From contig NZ_BILZ01000034.1 of assembly GCF_004000825.1 (NCBI RefSeq), forward strand, positions 1 to 62,348: DNA of 62,348 bases, given 5' to 3'. The notes beneath the pieces are model-generated. The model did no database searches and was not told the DNA's origin. It worked only from the letters and a program-made list of their open reading frames with translations. Positions within the stretch are counted from its first letter, which is position 1; each line of letters begins with the position of its first letter. Origin of the DNA: Paenibacillus kobensis NBRC 15729. GTDB taxonomy: Bacteria; Bacillota; Bacilli; Paenibacillales; Paenibacillaceae. This document shows positions 26,117 to 34,031 of this stretch, one piece after another. The position numbers and the translations under genes are program-made.

Positions 26117-26992
26117 TCAGCCTTTGACGCCGGACACGTTAAGCCCGCGCGTAATATATTTTTGGAACACGAGGAAGAACACGAGCGGCGGCAGCATCGA
26201 CAGCGCCAGCAGCGCGAACTTCACGTTCCATTGAATGGTCGAGTTCGGATAGACCACATACTTGTAAATGCCCGTCGCCAGCGGATACATGCTCTTGTCC
26301 AGCATGACGAGCGAAGGCCAGTAGAAATCGTTCCAAGTCGCCGAGAAGTAGAAAATAAGCAGCGTCATCACAATCGGCGTCGACAGCGGCATCGCCAGAC
26401 GGACAAAGCATTGGAACTCGTTCGCACCGTCGATGCGCGCCGCTTCGAACAGCTCCTTATGAATACCGTCGAAGAACGTCTTCATGAGCATTAAGTAGAA
26501 CGCGTTGGCGCCGGCCGGCAGCCAGAACGCCCAATAGCTGTTCAACAAGCCTAGCTCCTGCAGATTCAAATAGTTCGGAATGAGATACGTCGCCGACGGG
26601 ATCATGAGCGTGGACAGGAAGAACAGCGTCACCCACTTCTTGAACGGCACCCGCAGATGGGACAGCGCGAATGCCGCCATGCCGATGAACAGCAGCGCGA
26701 ATACGACCGTGCCGGCGAAGATCATGAGCGTATTTTTCAGAAAGGTCCAGATCGGGATCAGCGTCAACGCCTCGCTATAGTTGTGCCACAACCACTTGCT
26801 CGGGAAGAACGGCGCCGGGAAAGCGAAAAATTCTTCCGTCGTCTTCAGCGAGTTCAAGAACGTATTGACGAACGGATACAGCATGGATACGACAATTAGA
26901 GCAATGAGCAGGCACATGAGGCCGTAGCCGACTTTTACACCTGTGCGCTTGAAATCATATTCGGACAAAATGCCTCGTTCGGACGGCTTCAT
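26117..26992 (-). CDS. Carbohydrate ABC transporter permease, MalG/AraQ type
   Basis: 291 residues and six membrane helices. The EAA loop is FEAARIDGANEFQCFVRLAMPLS and the family-typical end is ITRGLNVSGVKG. It overlaps the preceding permease by four bases. It forms the membrane channel of module C with that partner and depends on an ATPase from elsewhere. Confidence 0.92.
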   Translation of the reverse strand: MKPSERGILSEYDFKRTGVKVGYGLMCLLIALIVVSMLYPFVNTFLNSLKTTEEFFAFPAPFFPSKWLWHNYSEALTLIPIWTFLKNTLMIFAGTVVFALLFIGMAAFALSHLRVPFKKWVTLFFLSTLMIPSATYLIPNYLNLQELGLLNSYWAFWLPAGANAFYLMLMKTFFDGIHKELFEAARIDGANEFQCFVRLAMPLSTPIVMTLLIFYFSATWNDFYWPSLVMLDKSMYPLATGIYKYVVYPNSTIQWNVKFALLALSMLPPLVFFLVFQKYITRGLNVSGVKG

Positions 26993-27894
26993 GCGGTTTC
27001 GCTCCTTCGTTGCAATTTAAGATACAAGAACGACAGGACAACCATGACGCCGAACAGCATGCTGCCCATCGCGGTTGCTTTGCCGAAGTGCAAGTAAGTA
27101 AATGCTTCCCGGTACATCAGCAGCAAGTACGTCAGCGTCGCGTTGTCGGGACCGCCGCCGGTCATCGCCATTTGCGCTTGGAAGCTTTGCGACGTGTTGA
27201 TGATCTGAAGCAGGAACATAAGAATAAGCAGCGGCTTCATGCTCGGGAGCGTAATGCTGCGGATGCGCTGCCAGACACTCGCCCCGTCGATCTCGGCTGC
27301 CTCATACAGATCCTTCGGAATACCGACGATCGCCGCAATGTAGATGAGCACAGCGCCGCCGAAATTTTGCCACGTCTCCATAATGACGATCGACACCATG
27401 GACATTCCCTTGCTGAAAAAGTCGATCTGCTCGAGGCCAAGCGATGTCAGCATCGTATTGATCGGGCCGATCGGATCGTAGAACCAGACCCACATGCCAT
27501 ACAGCACGATCGCCGGGATAACGCTAGGCAAGTAGCCTGCGACGCGGGCGAGGCCTTGGAACCGTTTCAGCTCGGACACGGCGATAGCGACGACAGCCGG
27601 CACCCAGAATCCGATGATGACGCACAGGAACATGTAGTAGAGCGTGTTTCGGATCGCCATCCAGAAGTCCTCGGACGATACGACGTCCCGGTAATTTTGC
27701 AAGCCGACGAACGAGTTGCCGTTAACAAAATCGACGTTGTAGAAGCTGTACACAACGCCTTTCACGATGGGAATCCATAAGAACATGAGAAAAATAATGA
27801 TCTCCGGCAGCACGAACAGCAATCCCCACAGCTGCCAGTTGAACTTCTTCTTCGCCGCGATCGCCGCAGACCGCGCGACTGCCTCTTGACTCAT
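26989..27894 (-). CDS. Carbohydrate ABC transporter permease, MalF/UgpA type
   Basis: 301 residues. The EAA loop is YEAAEIDGASVWQRIRSITLPSM. The N-terminal tail (AVARSAAIAAKKKFNW) precedes the first helix. GGAGGGATGG supports the start. It is preceded by the binding-protein gene and an intergenic hairpin, and overlaps the next permease. Confidence 0.92.
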   Translation of the reverse strand: MSQEAVARSAAIAAKKKFNWQLWGLLFVLPEIIIFLMFLWIPIVKGVVYSFYNVDFVNGNSFVGLQNYRDVVSSEDFWMAIRNTLYYMFLCVIIGFWVPAVVAIAVSELKRFQGLARVAGYLPSVIPAIVLYGMWVWFYDPIGPINTMLTSLGLEQIDFFSKGMSMVSIVIMETWQNFGGAVLIYIAAIVGIPKDLYEAAEIDGASVWQRIRSITLPSMKPLLILMFLLQIINTSQSFQAQMAMTGGGPDNATLTYLLLMYREAFTYLHFGKATAMGSMLFGVMVVLSFLYLKLQRRSETA

Positions 27895-27917
27895 TGAGCC
27901 ATCCCTCCTTCATAAGG

Positions 27918-27959
27918 GAAGGGCCAATACCAGATCTTCGTCGGCATTGACCCTCCTTC
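27918..27959 (-). promoter_or_regulatory. Hairpin between the binding-protein and permease genes of module C
   Basis: An imperfect stem GAAGGGCCAATACC/GGCATTGACCCTCCTTC lies seven bases past the binding-protein stop with no U-tract on the minus strand. This is the arrangement expected for a stem that protects the binding-protein mRNA. Confidence 0.55.
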
Positions 27960-27965
27960 ATTCTG

Positions 27966-29429
27966 CTATTGCTTGATTTGGATTTTGTCGTACACTTCGG
28001 ACTGGATTTTGCTTGCTGCGTCGTTAAGCACTTTTTGCAGGTCGAGGTTCTTGGTCGTGAACACTTTCTGGACGATCGTCGAGATCTCCGCGTACGTCTG
28101 CTGGGCTTCATACTCCGCTTCCGGCTTGCCTTCGAGCAGGCTCAACAGCGCAGGATCATACGTGAACACGTTGTCGTGCTTCGCCAGCATGTCCGTGAAC
28201 TTCTTGCCGAATTCGGATTCCGGCTTCCAGTAGAAAATCGTCTGCGGTACGTAGATTTTGTTCTCGTTCTTGCGCGTCGTAATTTCGCTGTCGATCGCGT
28301 TGACGAAATCGTCTGTGTAATATTCCGACGTAATCCAGTCGAATGCCGTCTTCTGTTCTTGCTCGGAAGCTTTCGGGTTAATGACCTTGAAGCTGCCGCC
28401 GAGCACGCCCGTATGCTTGCCGCCTTTGGTCATCGAAGGGATCGGATAGACGATGATGTCGTCCTTGCTGATGCCGCCCGTGTTGATCGCCGCGTCAGCT
28501 GCGTTGCCGCTGCCGCACATTACCATTGCGCCGCGTCCTTGGTTGAACAGGTTCAGCGCGTCGCCGTAGCCGAGCGCCCAGTTTTTCGGCAGAACATCTG
28601 CGTCTTTCAAGCTTTGGTACAGCTGGAGTGCCTTGAGGCCCGCTTCGCTGTTGAACGCTGCCGTCACTTTGCCGTCCGCGATCGTCTGCACGTCGCCGCC
28701 TGCCGCGTACAGGAAGTTCGTCCAGTTCCAGCCCGCTTCGTTGCCTTTGCCCATTGGGATGAAGCCAGCAATGCCTTTGGCCGGATCGTTCACTTTCTTC
28801 GCTGCATCGATCAGATCGTCCCATGTCCAATCCAGCGGAGGAAGCGGAACGCCCTTCTCTTCGAAAATTTTCTTATTCAGCGTAATCGTCATGACGTATG
28901 CGTCAACCGGTACGCCATAGATTTTGCCGTCCACCGTCACCGGCTTCGTCATAATCGGGTTAAGGTCATCCTTGTGGGTCCAGTTATTGATCAGCGTCGT
29001 CAGATCCGCTGCCCAGCTGCGCTCGGCGAGTGTGCGGCCTTCCGTCAGGTAGGACGTGAATTCGGTTGGCGCGTTGTTCGCTGCCATTTTGATGCCGATC
29101 TCGTTCGGGTTGTATTCCCAGTCGTCCGTCTTGATCGTCACGTACGGGTTCGCGGACTTGAAACGGTCGATCTTCAGGTTGAGCTGCTCGATCGCTTCTT
29201 TCTTATCCGGCTTCTGGCCTTGCACCGTGATCGTGACCGGCTCTTGCTTCGCCTCGGTCTCGCCTGCTGCCGCCGTATCGCCGCCGGATGTGTTCGTCTC
29301 CGACGTTGCCGCTGTCGACGATGAGACGTTATTGCTCGCCGGTTCTTTTATGTCACCGCCAGAGCCGCATGCCGTCACCAGCATCGACGTCAGCAGCACG
29401 CAGGATGCAATTGCTGTAAGCTTCTTCAT
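27966..29429 (-). CDS. Extracellular solute-binding lipoprotein, family 1
   Basis: 487 residues. The lipoprotein signal ends in VTAC-GSGG. A Ser/Thr/Ala/Glu-rich linker to about residue 65 precedes the binding fold (ITVQGQKPDKKEAIEQLN, EFTSYLTEGR, PLDWTWDDLIDAAKK, GGSFKVINPKAS). It captures the sugar for the two permeases that follow. GGGGAG lies upstream at long spacing. Because GH31 ends the operon, an alpha-glucosidic or alpha-xylosidic oligosaccharide is a reasonable ligand. That is inference. Confidence 0.92.
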   Translation of the reverse strand: MKKLTAIASCVLLTSMLVTACGSGGDIKEPASNNVSSSTAATSETNTSGGDTAAAGETEAKQEPVTITVQGQKPDKKEAIEQLNLKIDRFKSANPYVTIKTDDWEYNPNEIGIKMAANNAPTEFTSYLTEGRTLAERSWAADLTTLINNWTHKDDLNPIMTKPVTVDGKIYGVPVDAYVMTITLNKKIFEEKGVPLPPLDWTWDDLIDAAKKVNDPAKGIAGFIPMGKGNEAGWNWTNFLYAAGGDVQTIADGKVTAAFNSEAGLKALQLYQSLKDADVLPKNWALGYGDALNLFNQGRGAMVMCGSGNAADAAINTGGISKDDIIVYPIPSMTKGGKHTGVLGGSFKVINPKASEQEQKTAFDWITSEYYTDDFVNAIDSEITTRKNENKIYVPQTIFYWKPESEFGKKFTDMLAKHDNVFTYDPALLSLLEGKPEAEYEAQQTYAEISTIVQKVFTTKNLDLQKVLNDAASKIQSEVYDKIQIKQ

Positions 29430-29596
29430 CTCGTATCGAACTCCCCTTCAGATGTGTTCGTTGCTCATGAACCAAGTATAGAATGTATCGCCCTGCTAGC
29501 CGATGGCGCTTGTTACGGTTGAGGTATCCGATGTTAAGGAGAACGGAGCTTGGGGCAGGGTGACTGATGCTGATGATGCTGATGATGGAACACGCC

Positions 29597-29734
29597 ACTC
29601 CGCAAGACGAATGTTCCTACGATCGCTGTGGTACTCGAATTCCTTCTGAACAACTAGTTTATTGTTGGAATTCGATTACCAAGGCGACCGCTCCGCTTCT
29701 TCGGAATCATTCGTCCCGCTCCGTTCCCCGTTAC
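29597..29734 (+). repeat. Palindromic intergenic element, copy 2
   Basis: About 138 bp with outer arm GACGAATG/CATTCGTC and inner arm CTCGAATTCC/GGAATTCGAT. It ends in CCCCGTTAC. It is homologous to copy 1 and, in inverted orientation, to copy 3. Confidence 0.9.
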
Positions 29735-29796
29735 AGCCGGGGGTGAGATGCTGGAGGCGCTCGCTCGTTCCTCAAGCTCGCGCCTCTATATGTATT

Positions 29797-29817
29797 AAAA
29801 AAGCCCGCTATGCGGGC
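29797..29817 (-). terminator. Orphan Rho-independent terminator
   Basis: GCCCGC-TAT-GCGGGC is followed by six T on the minus strand. The nearest upstream minus-strand gene ends 800 bases away (30625), so it may end a non-coding transcript or a very long 3' UTR. Confidence 0.7.
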
Positions 29818-29861
29818 GGTTCGGCCTCAGATGATTAGGCCCGAATGCGGCTTCGTGAGAT

Positions 29862-30048
29862 TTAACGAATCTGAGCGACGCTATTTGGCTCGAAAACATA
29901 CTGCCGGAATTGTAACGAACCCAGGAAGCGCTATTTAAGCCGAAGCGGCTGATTAGTGCCGTTTTTTGCACGAATAACGCTTCCTCAGTTCGTTAGAAGT
30001 TCAAAATAGCCGATTTGTCTTAAATAACGCCTCTACGATTCGTTAACC
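29862..30048. repeat. Nested inverted repeats with core TAACGAATC...GCTATTT
   Basis: Four arms are visible: TAACGAATCTGAGCGACGCT at 29862 and GTAACGAACCCAGGAAGCGC at 29912 on the plus strand, and their inverted partners at 29972-29998 and 30021-30048. The inner pair and the outer pair can form a two-tier hairpin. Confidence 0.7.
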
Positions 30049-30050
30049 GA
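29991..30050 (+). repeat. 60-bp direct repeat, first copy
   Basis: Starts CGTTAGAAGTTCAAA and ends GATTCGTTAACCGA. Aligns over its whole length with 30255-30314 with few differences. Confidence 0.85.
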
Positions 30051-30216
30051 CCGGCGACTGTCACGACCGTCACGCACCAGGACATCCGTAACTCAGCCGC
30101 TCCTCGTCCGCATCAGCAGTAACATGGGTTACCTCTAACATTCATCCGTTCGCATCAAGCGTAACATCAGCAACCTACTGTCGCTCGTCTGCACCAGTAG
30201 TAATATATGTAAACTT

Positions 30217-30313
30217 TAATGAATCTGAGCGACGCTATTAATGTCGCCTCGATTCGTTAGAAGTCCAAACCGGCCGATTTGTCTCAAATAGCGCCTCTAC
30301 GATTCTTTAGCCG
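30217..30313. repeat. Second set of TAACGAATC-type inverted arms
   Basis: 30217-30258 is a near-perfect palindrome (TAATGAATCTGAGCGACGCT against GTCGCCTCGATTCGTTA). A further arm follows at 30286-30313. Confidence 0.7.
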
Positions 30314-30314
30314 A
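30255..30314 (+). repeat. 60-bp direct repeat, second copy
   Basis: Starts CGTTAGAAGTCCAAA and ends GATTCTTTAGCCGA. Homologous to 29991-30050. Confidence 0.85.
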
Positions 30315-30394
30315 GCCGTTCAGCAGCGACTAGCGTCAAGAACTAGCGACTGCGGCTATGCCAGCAGGAGCGGCCCACACTCTCCCCCTATGCT

Positions 30395-30535
30395 GTAACG
30401 GGGAGCGGAGCAGGACGAATGATTTCGGAGAAGCGGAGCGGTCGCCTTGGTATTCGGATTCCAACAAAAAACTAGTTGTTCAGAAGGAATCCGAATACCA
30501 CAGCGATCGTAGAAACATTCGTCTTGCGGAGTTAC
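30395..30535 (-). repeat. Palindromic intergenic element, copy 3 (inverted)
   Basis: 141 bp bounded by GTAAC at both ends when read inward. The inner arms GGTATTCGGATTCC/GGAATCCGAATACC are a perfect 14-bp match and the outer arms are GACGAATG/CATTCGTC. Confidence 0.9.
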
Positions 30536-30537
30536 AT

Positions 30538-30620
30538 GGCTACAGCACCTCACCCGAACATTCGATTCACGGAGTGTGTGGCTACAGCACCTTACTCGAA
30601 CATTCGATTCACGGAGTGGC
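30538..30620 (+). repeat. Two 42-bp tandem arm repeats beside copy 3
   Basis: Units start GGCTACAGCACC at 30538 and 30580 and contain CGAACATTCGATTCACGGAG. Inverted, they resemble the left arm of the palindromic element (CACTCCG...GAATGTTC...GCTGT). Confidence 0.8.
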
Positions 30621-30624
30621 GTAG

Positions 30625-32001
30625 TTACAGCTCACTCTTATACTCCGTCAAGCTGATGCCGTAGTAGCGCTTGAAGATTTTGCTAAAGTGTTCAGGCGTT
30701 TCGTAGCCGATTTCGTCGGCGATTTCGTAGCGGCGCTTGTCGGAGGTGAGGAGCAGCCGCTTGCCTTCCTCCATCCGGCATTGGGTGACGTAGTCCCACA
30801 TGTTCATGCCCATTTCCTTCTTGAACAAGTAGCAAAGGTAGTTCGGGCTCAAATGAACTGCGCCCGCGATATCCTGAAGCTTCAATCCCTTGATCCGGTA
30901 ATGCTCGTCGATATACGCTTTCGCTTGCGATGCGACAGTCGGCGCTGCCGTTGAAGAAGCCGGGTTCCCGCCGCCCGCAGCAGATGCAGAGGCCGCCGGA
31001 TTCGGCAAGCCGGCCGCATCCGAGATTCCGTCTGCAGCATCGAAATCCCCCGCATAAAACACATAATGGTCGGGGTGCACGGTATGCCGCTCGAGCGCGC
31101 GGGTAGCGTCCCGGTGAAGCTCCGGCCAACTTGCGATGCCGGTACCGACGCCGCTTATGCCAATGACACTGTCGACGTGCAGGTAGTCCGCGAGGTTGTT
31201 GTGCACCTTCTGGGCAATCGTTGCCGCCCGTCTGCCCTCGGCCGATTCCGTGGCGGATGCGGCTTCCTCATCCGTAAGCTGCAAGACAGCAGCTAGCGAA
31301 CCGCTGGGCAAATAGAAGACGATCGGCGTCCAATCGTGTACCGTCTCTTCTACGACATTGCGGCAGGCGTACCGGAACAAGTTGCGGTCCCGAAGCGATG
31401 TGATTAGCGCATCGGAACGGCCGCCTTTCTTCAAATCCGGCTTGACGATCATCATCGTGAAACCGGTTTCCAATTGCTCATAACCAAAACCGCCAAGCAG
31501 CTCGCGCGCTTCCTGCTCCTCGAGCCCTTCCAGCGCCAACTGCTGCAAGACGATGTTCTGGCTTGCAGCCAGATCGTGAAGATTGAACTTGCGGCTCAGC
31601 TCCTCGACGCCTATTGAACGTTTTCTCGACTCGCGCTCACTGAGCGCATTGCCGACAATGCCGATCAAGTGATCGGGCCTGACCGGTTTGACGATATATT
31701 CCCGCGCCCCGAATTTCATCGCCTTCTGCGCATATTCGAATTCGCCGTGCGCCGACAGGACGAGCACGGGAATCGACGGATTTTCGAGAAAAATCGTCTC
31801 CATCAATTCAATGCCGTTCATCTGCTCCATCTGAATATCCGTAATGACGAGATCGACGCGTTCCAACCGAATAATATCGAGCGCTTCAAACCCGTTGCCG
31901 GCGATAAAAATTTCCCCAAGCTTCAGCGGCGACTTCCCTAGAATCATTGAAATCCCTTTGCACACCATAATCTCATCATCTACTACGAGCACGTTATACA
32001 T
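30625..32001 (-). CDS. YesN-type response regulator with AraC DNA-binding domain
   Basis: 458 residues. The receiver domain has VVDDE, the phospho-acceptor Asp in ITDIQME (D55) and IVKPVRPD. A central region contains an Ala/Ser-rich stretch (ASASAAGGGNPASSTAAP). Two C-terminal helix-turn-helix motifs follow (LQDIAGAVHLSPNYLCYLF; YEIADEIGYETPEHFSKIF). The start is supported by AAGGAGGACGACC and overlaps the kinase gene by 8 bases. It is the probable activator of the module C transport/GH31 operon 1.2 kb downstream. Confidence 0.93.
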   Translation of the reverse strand: MYNVLVVDDEIMVCKGISMILGKSPLKLGEIFIAGNGFEALDIIRLERVDLVITDIQMEQMNGIELMETIFLENPSIPVLVLSAHGEFEYAQKAMKFGAREYIVKPVRPDHLIGIVGNALSERESRKRSIGVEELSRKFNLHDLAASQNIVLQQLALEGLEEQEARELLGGFGYEQLETGFTMMIVKPDLKKGGRSDALITSLRDRNLFRYACRNVVEETVHDWTPIVFYLPSGSLAAVLQLTDEEAASATESAEGRRAATIAQKVHNNLADYLHVDSVIGISGVGTGIASWPELHRDATRALERHTVHPDHYVFYAGDFDAADGISDAAGLPNPAASASAAGGGNPASSTAAPTVASQAKAYIDEHYRIKGLKLQDIAGAVHLSPNYLCYLFKKEMGMNMWDYVTQCRMEEGKRLLLTSDKRRYEIADEIGYETPEHFSKIFKRYYGISLTEYKSEL

Positions 32002-33793
32002 GGTCGTCCTCCTTGCTGTTCGCGCTGTCTGTCATAGCCGGAAGGCGAAGAACCGCACGGATGCCGCCGCCTTCACGATCCTCGTACCGCAGTCCGTAGC
32101 CGCTTCCATAATGAAGCCTGATCCGTCGGTTCACATTGCGTATGCCGTATCCGGCATCTGTATTGCGGCCCTCGACGATTTCTTGAATGGCCTCGGCCGC
32201 TATCGTCTTGAAGCCGTTGTCTTCGACGATGACGACAACCTCGCAGCCCTCCATCCGCAATGTTATCCACAGCTCGCCGTCCTCGTTCATCCGCCGTATA
32301 CCGTGAAAAATCGCGTTCTCAATCAGCGGCTGCAACACGACCTTCGGAATCAAAAACGGCTTCGCCGCATCGTCCGTCTCCCAATGGACACGGAACGAAT
32401 ATTCATGCCGCTTCGACTGAAGTCGTATATAAGCTTCGGCATGCTGCAGTTCTTCTTCTATTGTAATAAGCTCCTTGCCTCGGCTCAGTCCGATCCGCAT
32501 CACGAGCGACAGGTCCATGACCATTTCGGCCGATTCCGTATTGTCTTCTACAAGCATCCTCCAGTAGATCGATTCGAGCGTGTTGTACAGCAAGTGCGGA
32601 TTGATCTGGGAGTGCAAAATGGCAAGCTCGGCTTCGCGCTGCTTAATCTCTAGCTCATACTTATCATGAATCGTCTGATTAAGCCGGTACACCATGTCCA
32701 CGAAACGGTTGTTCAGAATCGCGACCTCGTCTCTCGATTTATCCGATTGGCGCTGCATGGCTAGCGGCTTGCCCGGCTCGTACGAGCGGCTGAAGCGCGC
32801 AAACTTGGCAATCGGACGAACGATAGAGCGGATGAAATAGAAGCTGACGAGCACCAGCAGCAAGAAATAGATCAGCATGGAATAAGAAACGAGACGATTA
32901 ATCGCGACATGCTCGCCGATCACGGCGCTCAGCGGCGTGCGGAACAGCAGCATCGTGCCGCTGTCCCCGCTTCGGTGAAGGGCATACATCCATTTCTCGC
33001 CCCCCACCTCCACATGGAAAACGCCTTCATTTGCTTGCGCGACATTCGCCGGCAATTCGATGAAGCCGCCCATCGGCAGCCGGTCCGTGCCAGTCAACGA
33101 AATAATCCGGTCGTTCGCGTCGAGCAGGAGCAGCTCTCCCTCACGGGAATCACTAACGGGGGCCATATCGCTCTTCAACAAATATTCCATGCCGCTGACG
33201 ATCAGATAACCGGGAGAAGGTGTTCCCCCGTCATAGATGTCGTTCATCTGCTTCACCATCGCTAGCGTCTGCGGGCCGCCGAAGGAAGGAATGAGACTGA
33301 GCACTGCTCGGCCTTTCGCTTTGAAGGCGGAATCGTACCAGGGCTGCGTCGTAATATTGTCGGAGAAGAAAATGCCGCGCAATTGAATTTCCGAACCCGG
33401 CACGAATGAGAACAGCCGGTTGTCGTCCTGCAGGACGAACGAATAGGAGACGGCATTAGCCGATAAATTCGTCAGTGTCAGCGTCCGGTCCAACTCGTTA
33501 TACCGGCGCACACGCTCGTACATCGAGACGGTAGGCAGCGACACCATGTTCTGAATTTCGGGCGTGATCATAATTTTGTTCATCGTTTCTTCCATATGGG
33601 CCATCGAACGGTCGAGCGTTACGTGGTTCGTCTTCACAAGCTCGAGCAGCGCCGAGCCGACCTGCTTCTCGGTAATGCTTGATACGTTGCGTGTAACGAA
33701 TAAATACATGAAGATAACGGGGATGACTACGAATAAGAAGAACAGCAGCAGGAACCGCCGCATCATAGAAAGGTTGGACAGTACTGGGCGCAT
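31994..33793 (-). CDS. YesM-type sensor histidine kinase
   Basis: 599 residues. A transmembrane segment near 12-34, a periplasmic-side sensor of about 260 residues, a second segment near 302-323 and a HAMP linker are followed by the kinase core with the phospho-His in PHLLYNTLES (H400, Leu instead of the usual Phe) and the N-box VLQPLIENAIFHG. AAAGGAAGTGG supports the start. It is co-transcribed with the overlapping yesN gene. The order here is kinase then regulator, opposite to module A. Confidence 0.93.
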   Translation of the reverse strand: MRPVLSNLSMMRRFLLLFFLFVVIPVIFMYLFVTRNVSSITEKQVGSALLELVKTNHVTLDRSMAHMEETMNKIMITPEIQNMVSLPTVSMYERVRRYNELDRTLTLTNLSANAVSYSFVLQDDNRLFSFVPGSEIQLRGIFFSDNITTQPWYDSAFKAKGRAVLSLIPSFGGPQTLAMVKQMNDIYDGGTPSPGYLIVSGMEYLLKSDMAPVSDSREGELLLLDANDRIISLTGTDRLPMGGFIELPANVAQANEGVFHVEVGGEKWMYALHRSGDSGTMLLFRTPLSAVIGEHVAINRLVSYSMLIYFLLLVLVSFYFIRSIVRPIAKFARFSRSYEPGKPLAMQRQSDKSRDEVAILNNRFVDMVYRLNQTIHDKYELEIKQREAELAILHSQINPHLLYNTLESIYWRMLVEDNTESAEMVMDLSLVMRIGLSRGKELITIEEELQHAEAYIRLQSKRHEYSFRVHWETDDAAKPFLIPKVVLQPLIENAIFHGIRRMNEDGELWITLRMEGCEVVVIVEDNGFKTIAAEAIQEIVEGRNTDAGYGIRNVNRRIRLHYGSGYGLRYEDREGGGIRAVLRLPAMTDSANSKEDDHV

Positions 33794-33939
33794 CCGGCCA
33801 CTTCCTTTATCGATGAAGTCTATGAGCCTAATTGTCGTATTGCCGGTATTCCTTCATTCTATCATATCTAGATTAACGGCAAAGACGATGGGCGATGTTA
33901 TGGCAGTAGATGGCGGATGTTACGACAGCGCAAAAAACG

Positions 33940-33979
33940 CAAAAAAAAGCCCTGATAGGCGCTTAGGCCATATCAGGGC
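33940..33979 (-). terminator. Terminator of prkA
   Basis: The stem GCCCTGATA/TATCAGGGC (33949-33957 with 33971-33979) is followed by eight T on the minus strand. It lies 52 bases past the prkA stop. Confidence 0.85.
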
Positions 33980-34031
33980 GAATAAGGCGAGCAGGGCGAT
34001 TGCATCTATTGGTGCACAGTAGGGATGCTTG

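Larger units (their letters stand above)
29430..30624. other. 1.2-kb repeat-rich intergenic region
   Basis: No protein-coding gene is supported here. The region contains two full palindromic elements (29597-29734 and 30395-30535), an orphan terminator (29797-29817) and nested inverted repeats (29862-30048 and 30217-30313). About 43-bp degenerate tandem units lie between 30090 and 30215 (shared core CGCATCAGCAGTAACAT), and two 42-bp arm repeats lie at 30538-30620. Short reading frames in it follow the repeats. Confidence 0.8.

Noticed and set aside
27969-29324. 451-codon plus-strand frame
   Set aside because: It is antisense to the binding-protein gene of module C and has no family motif.
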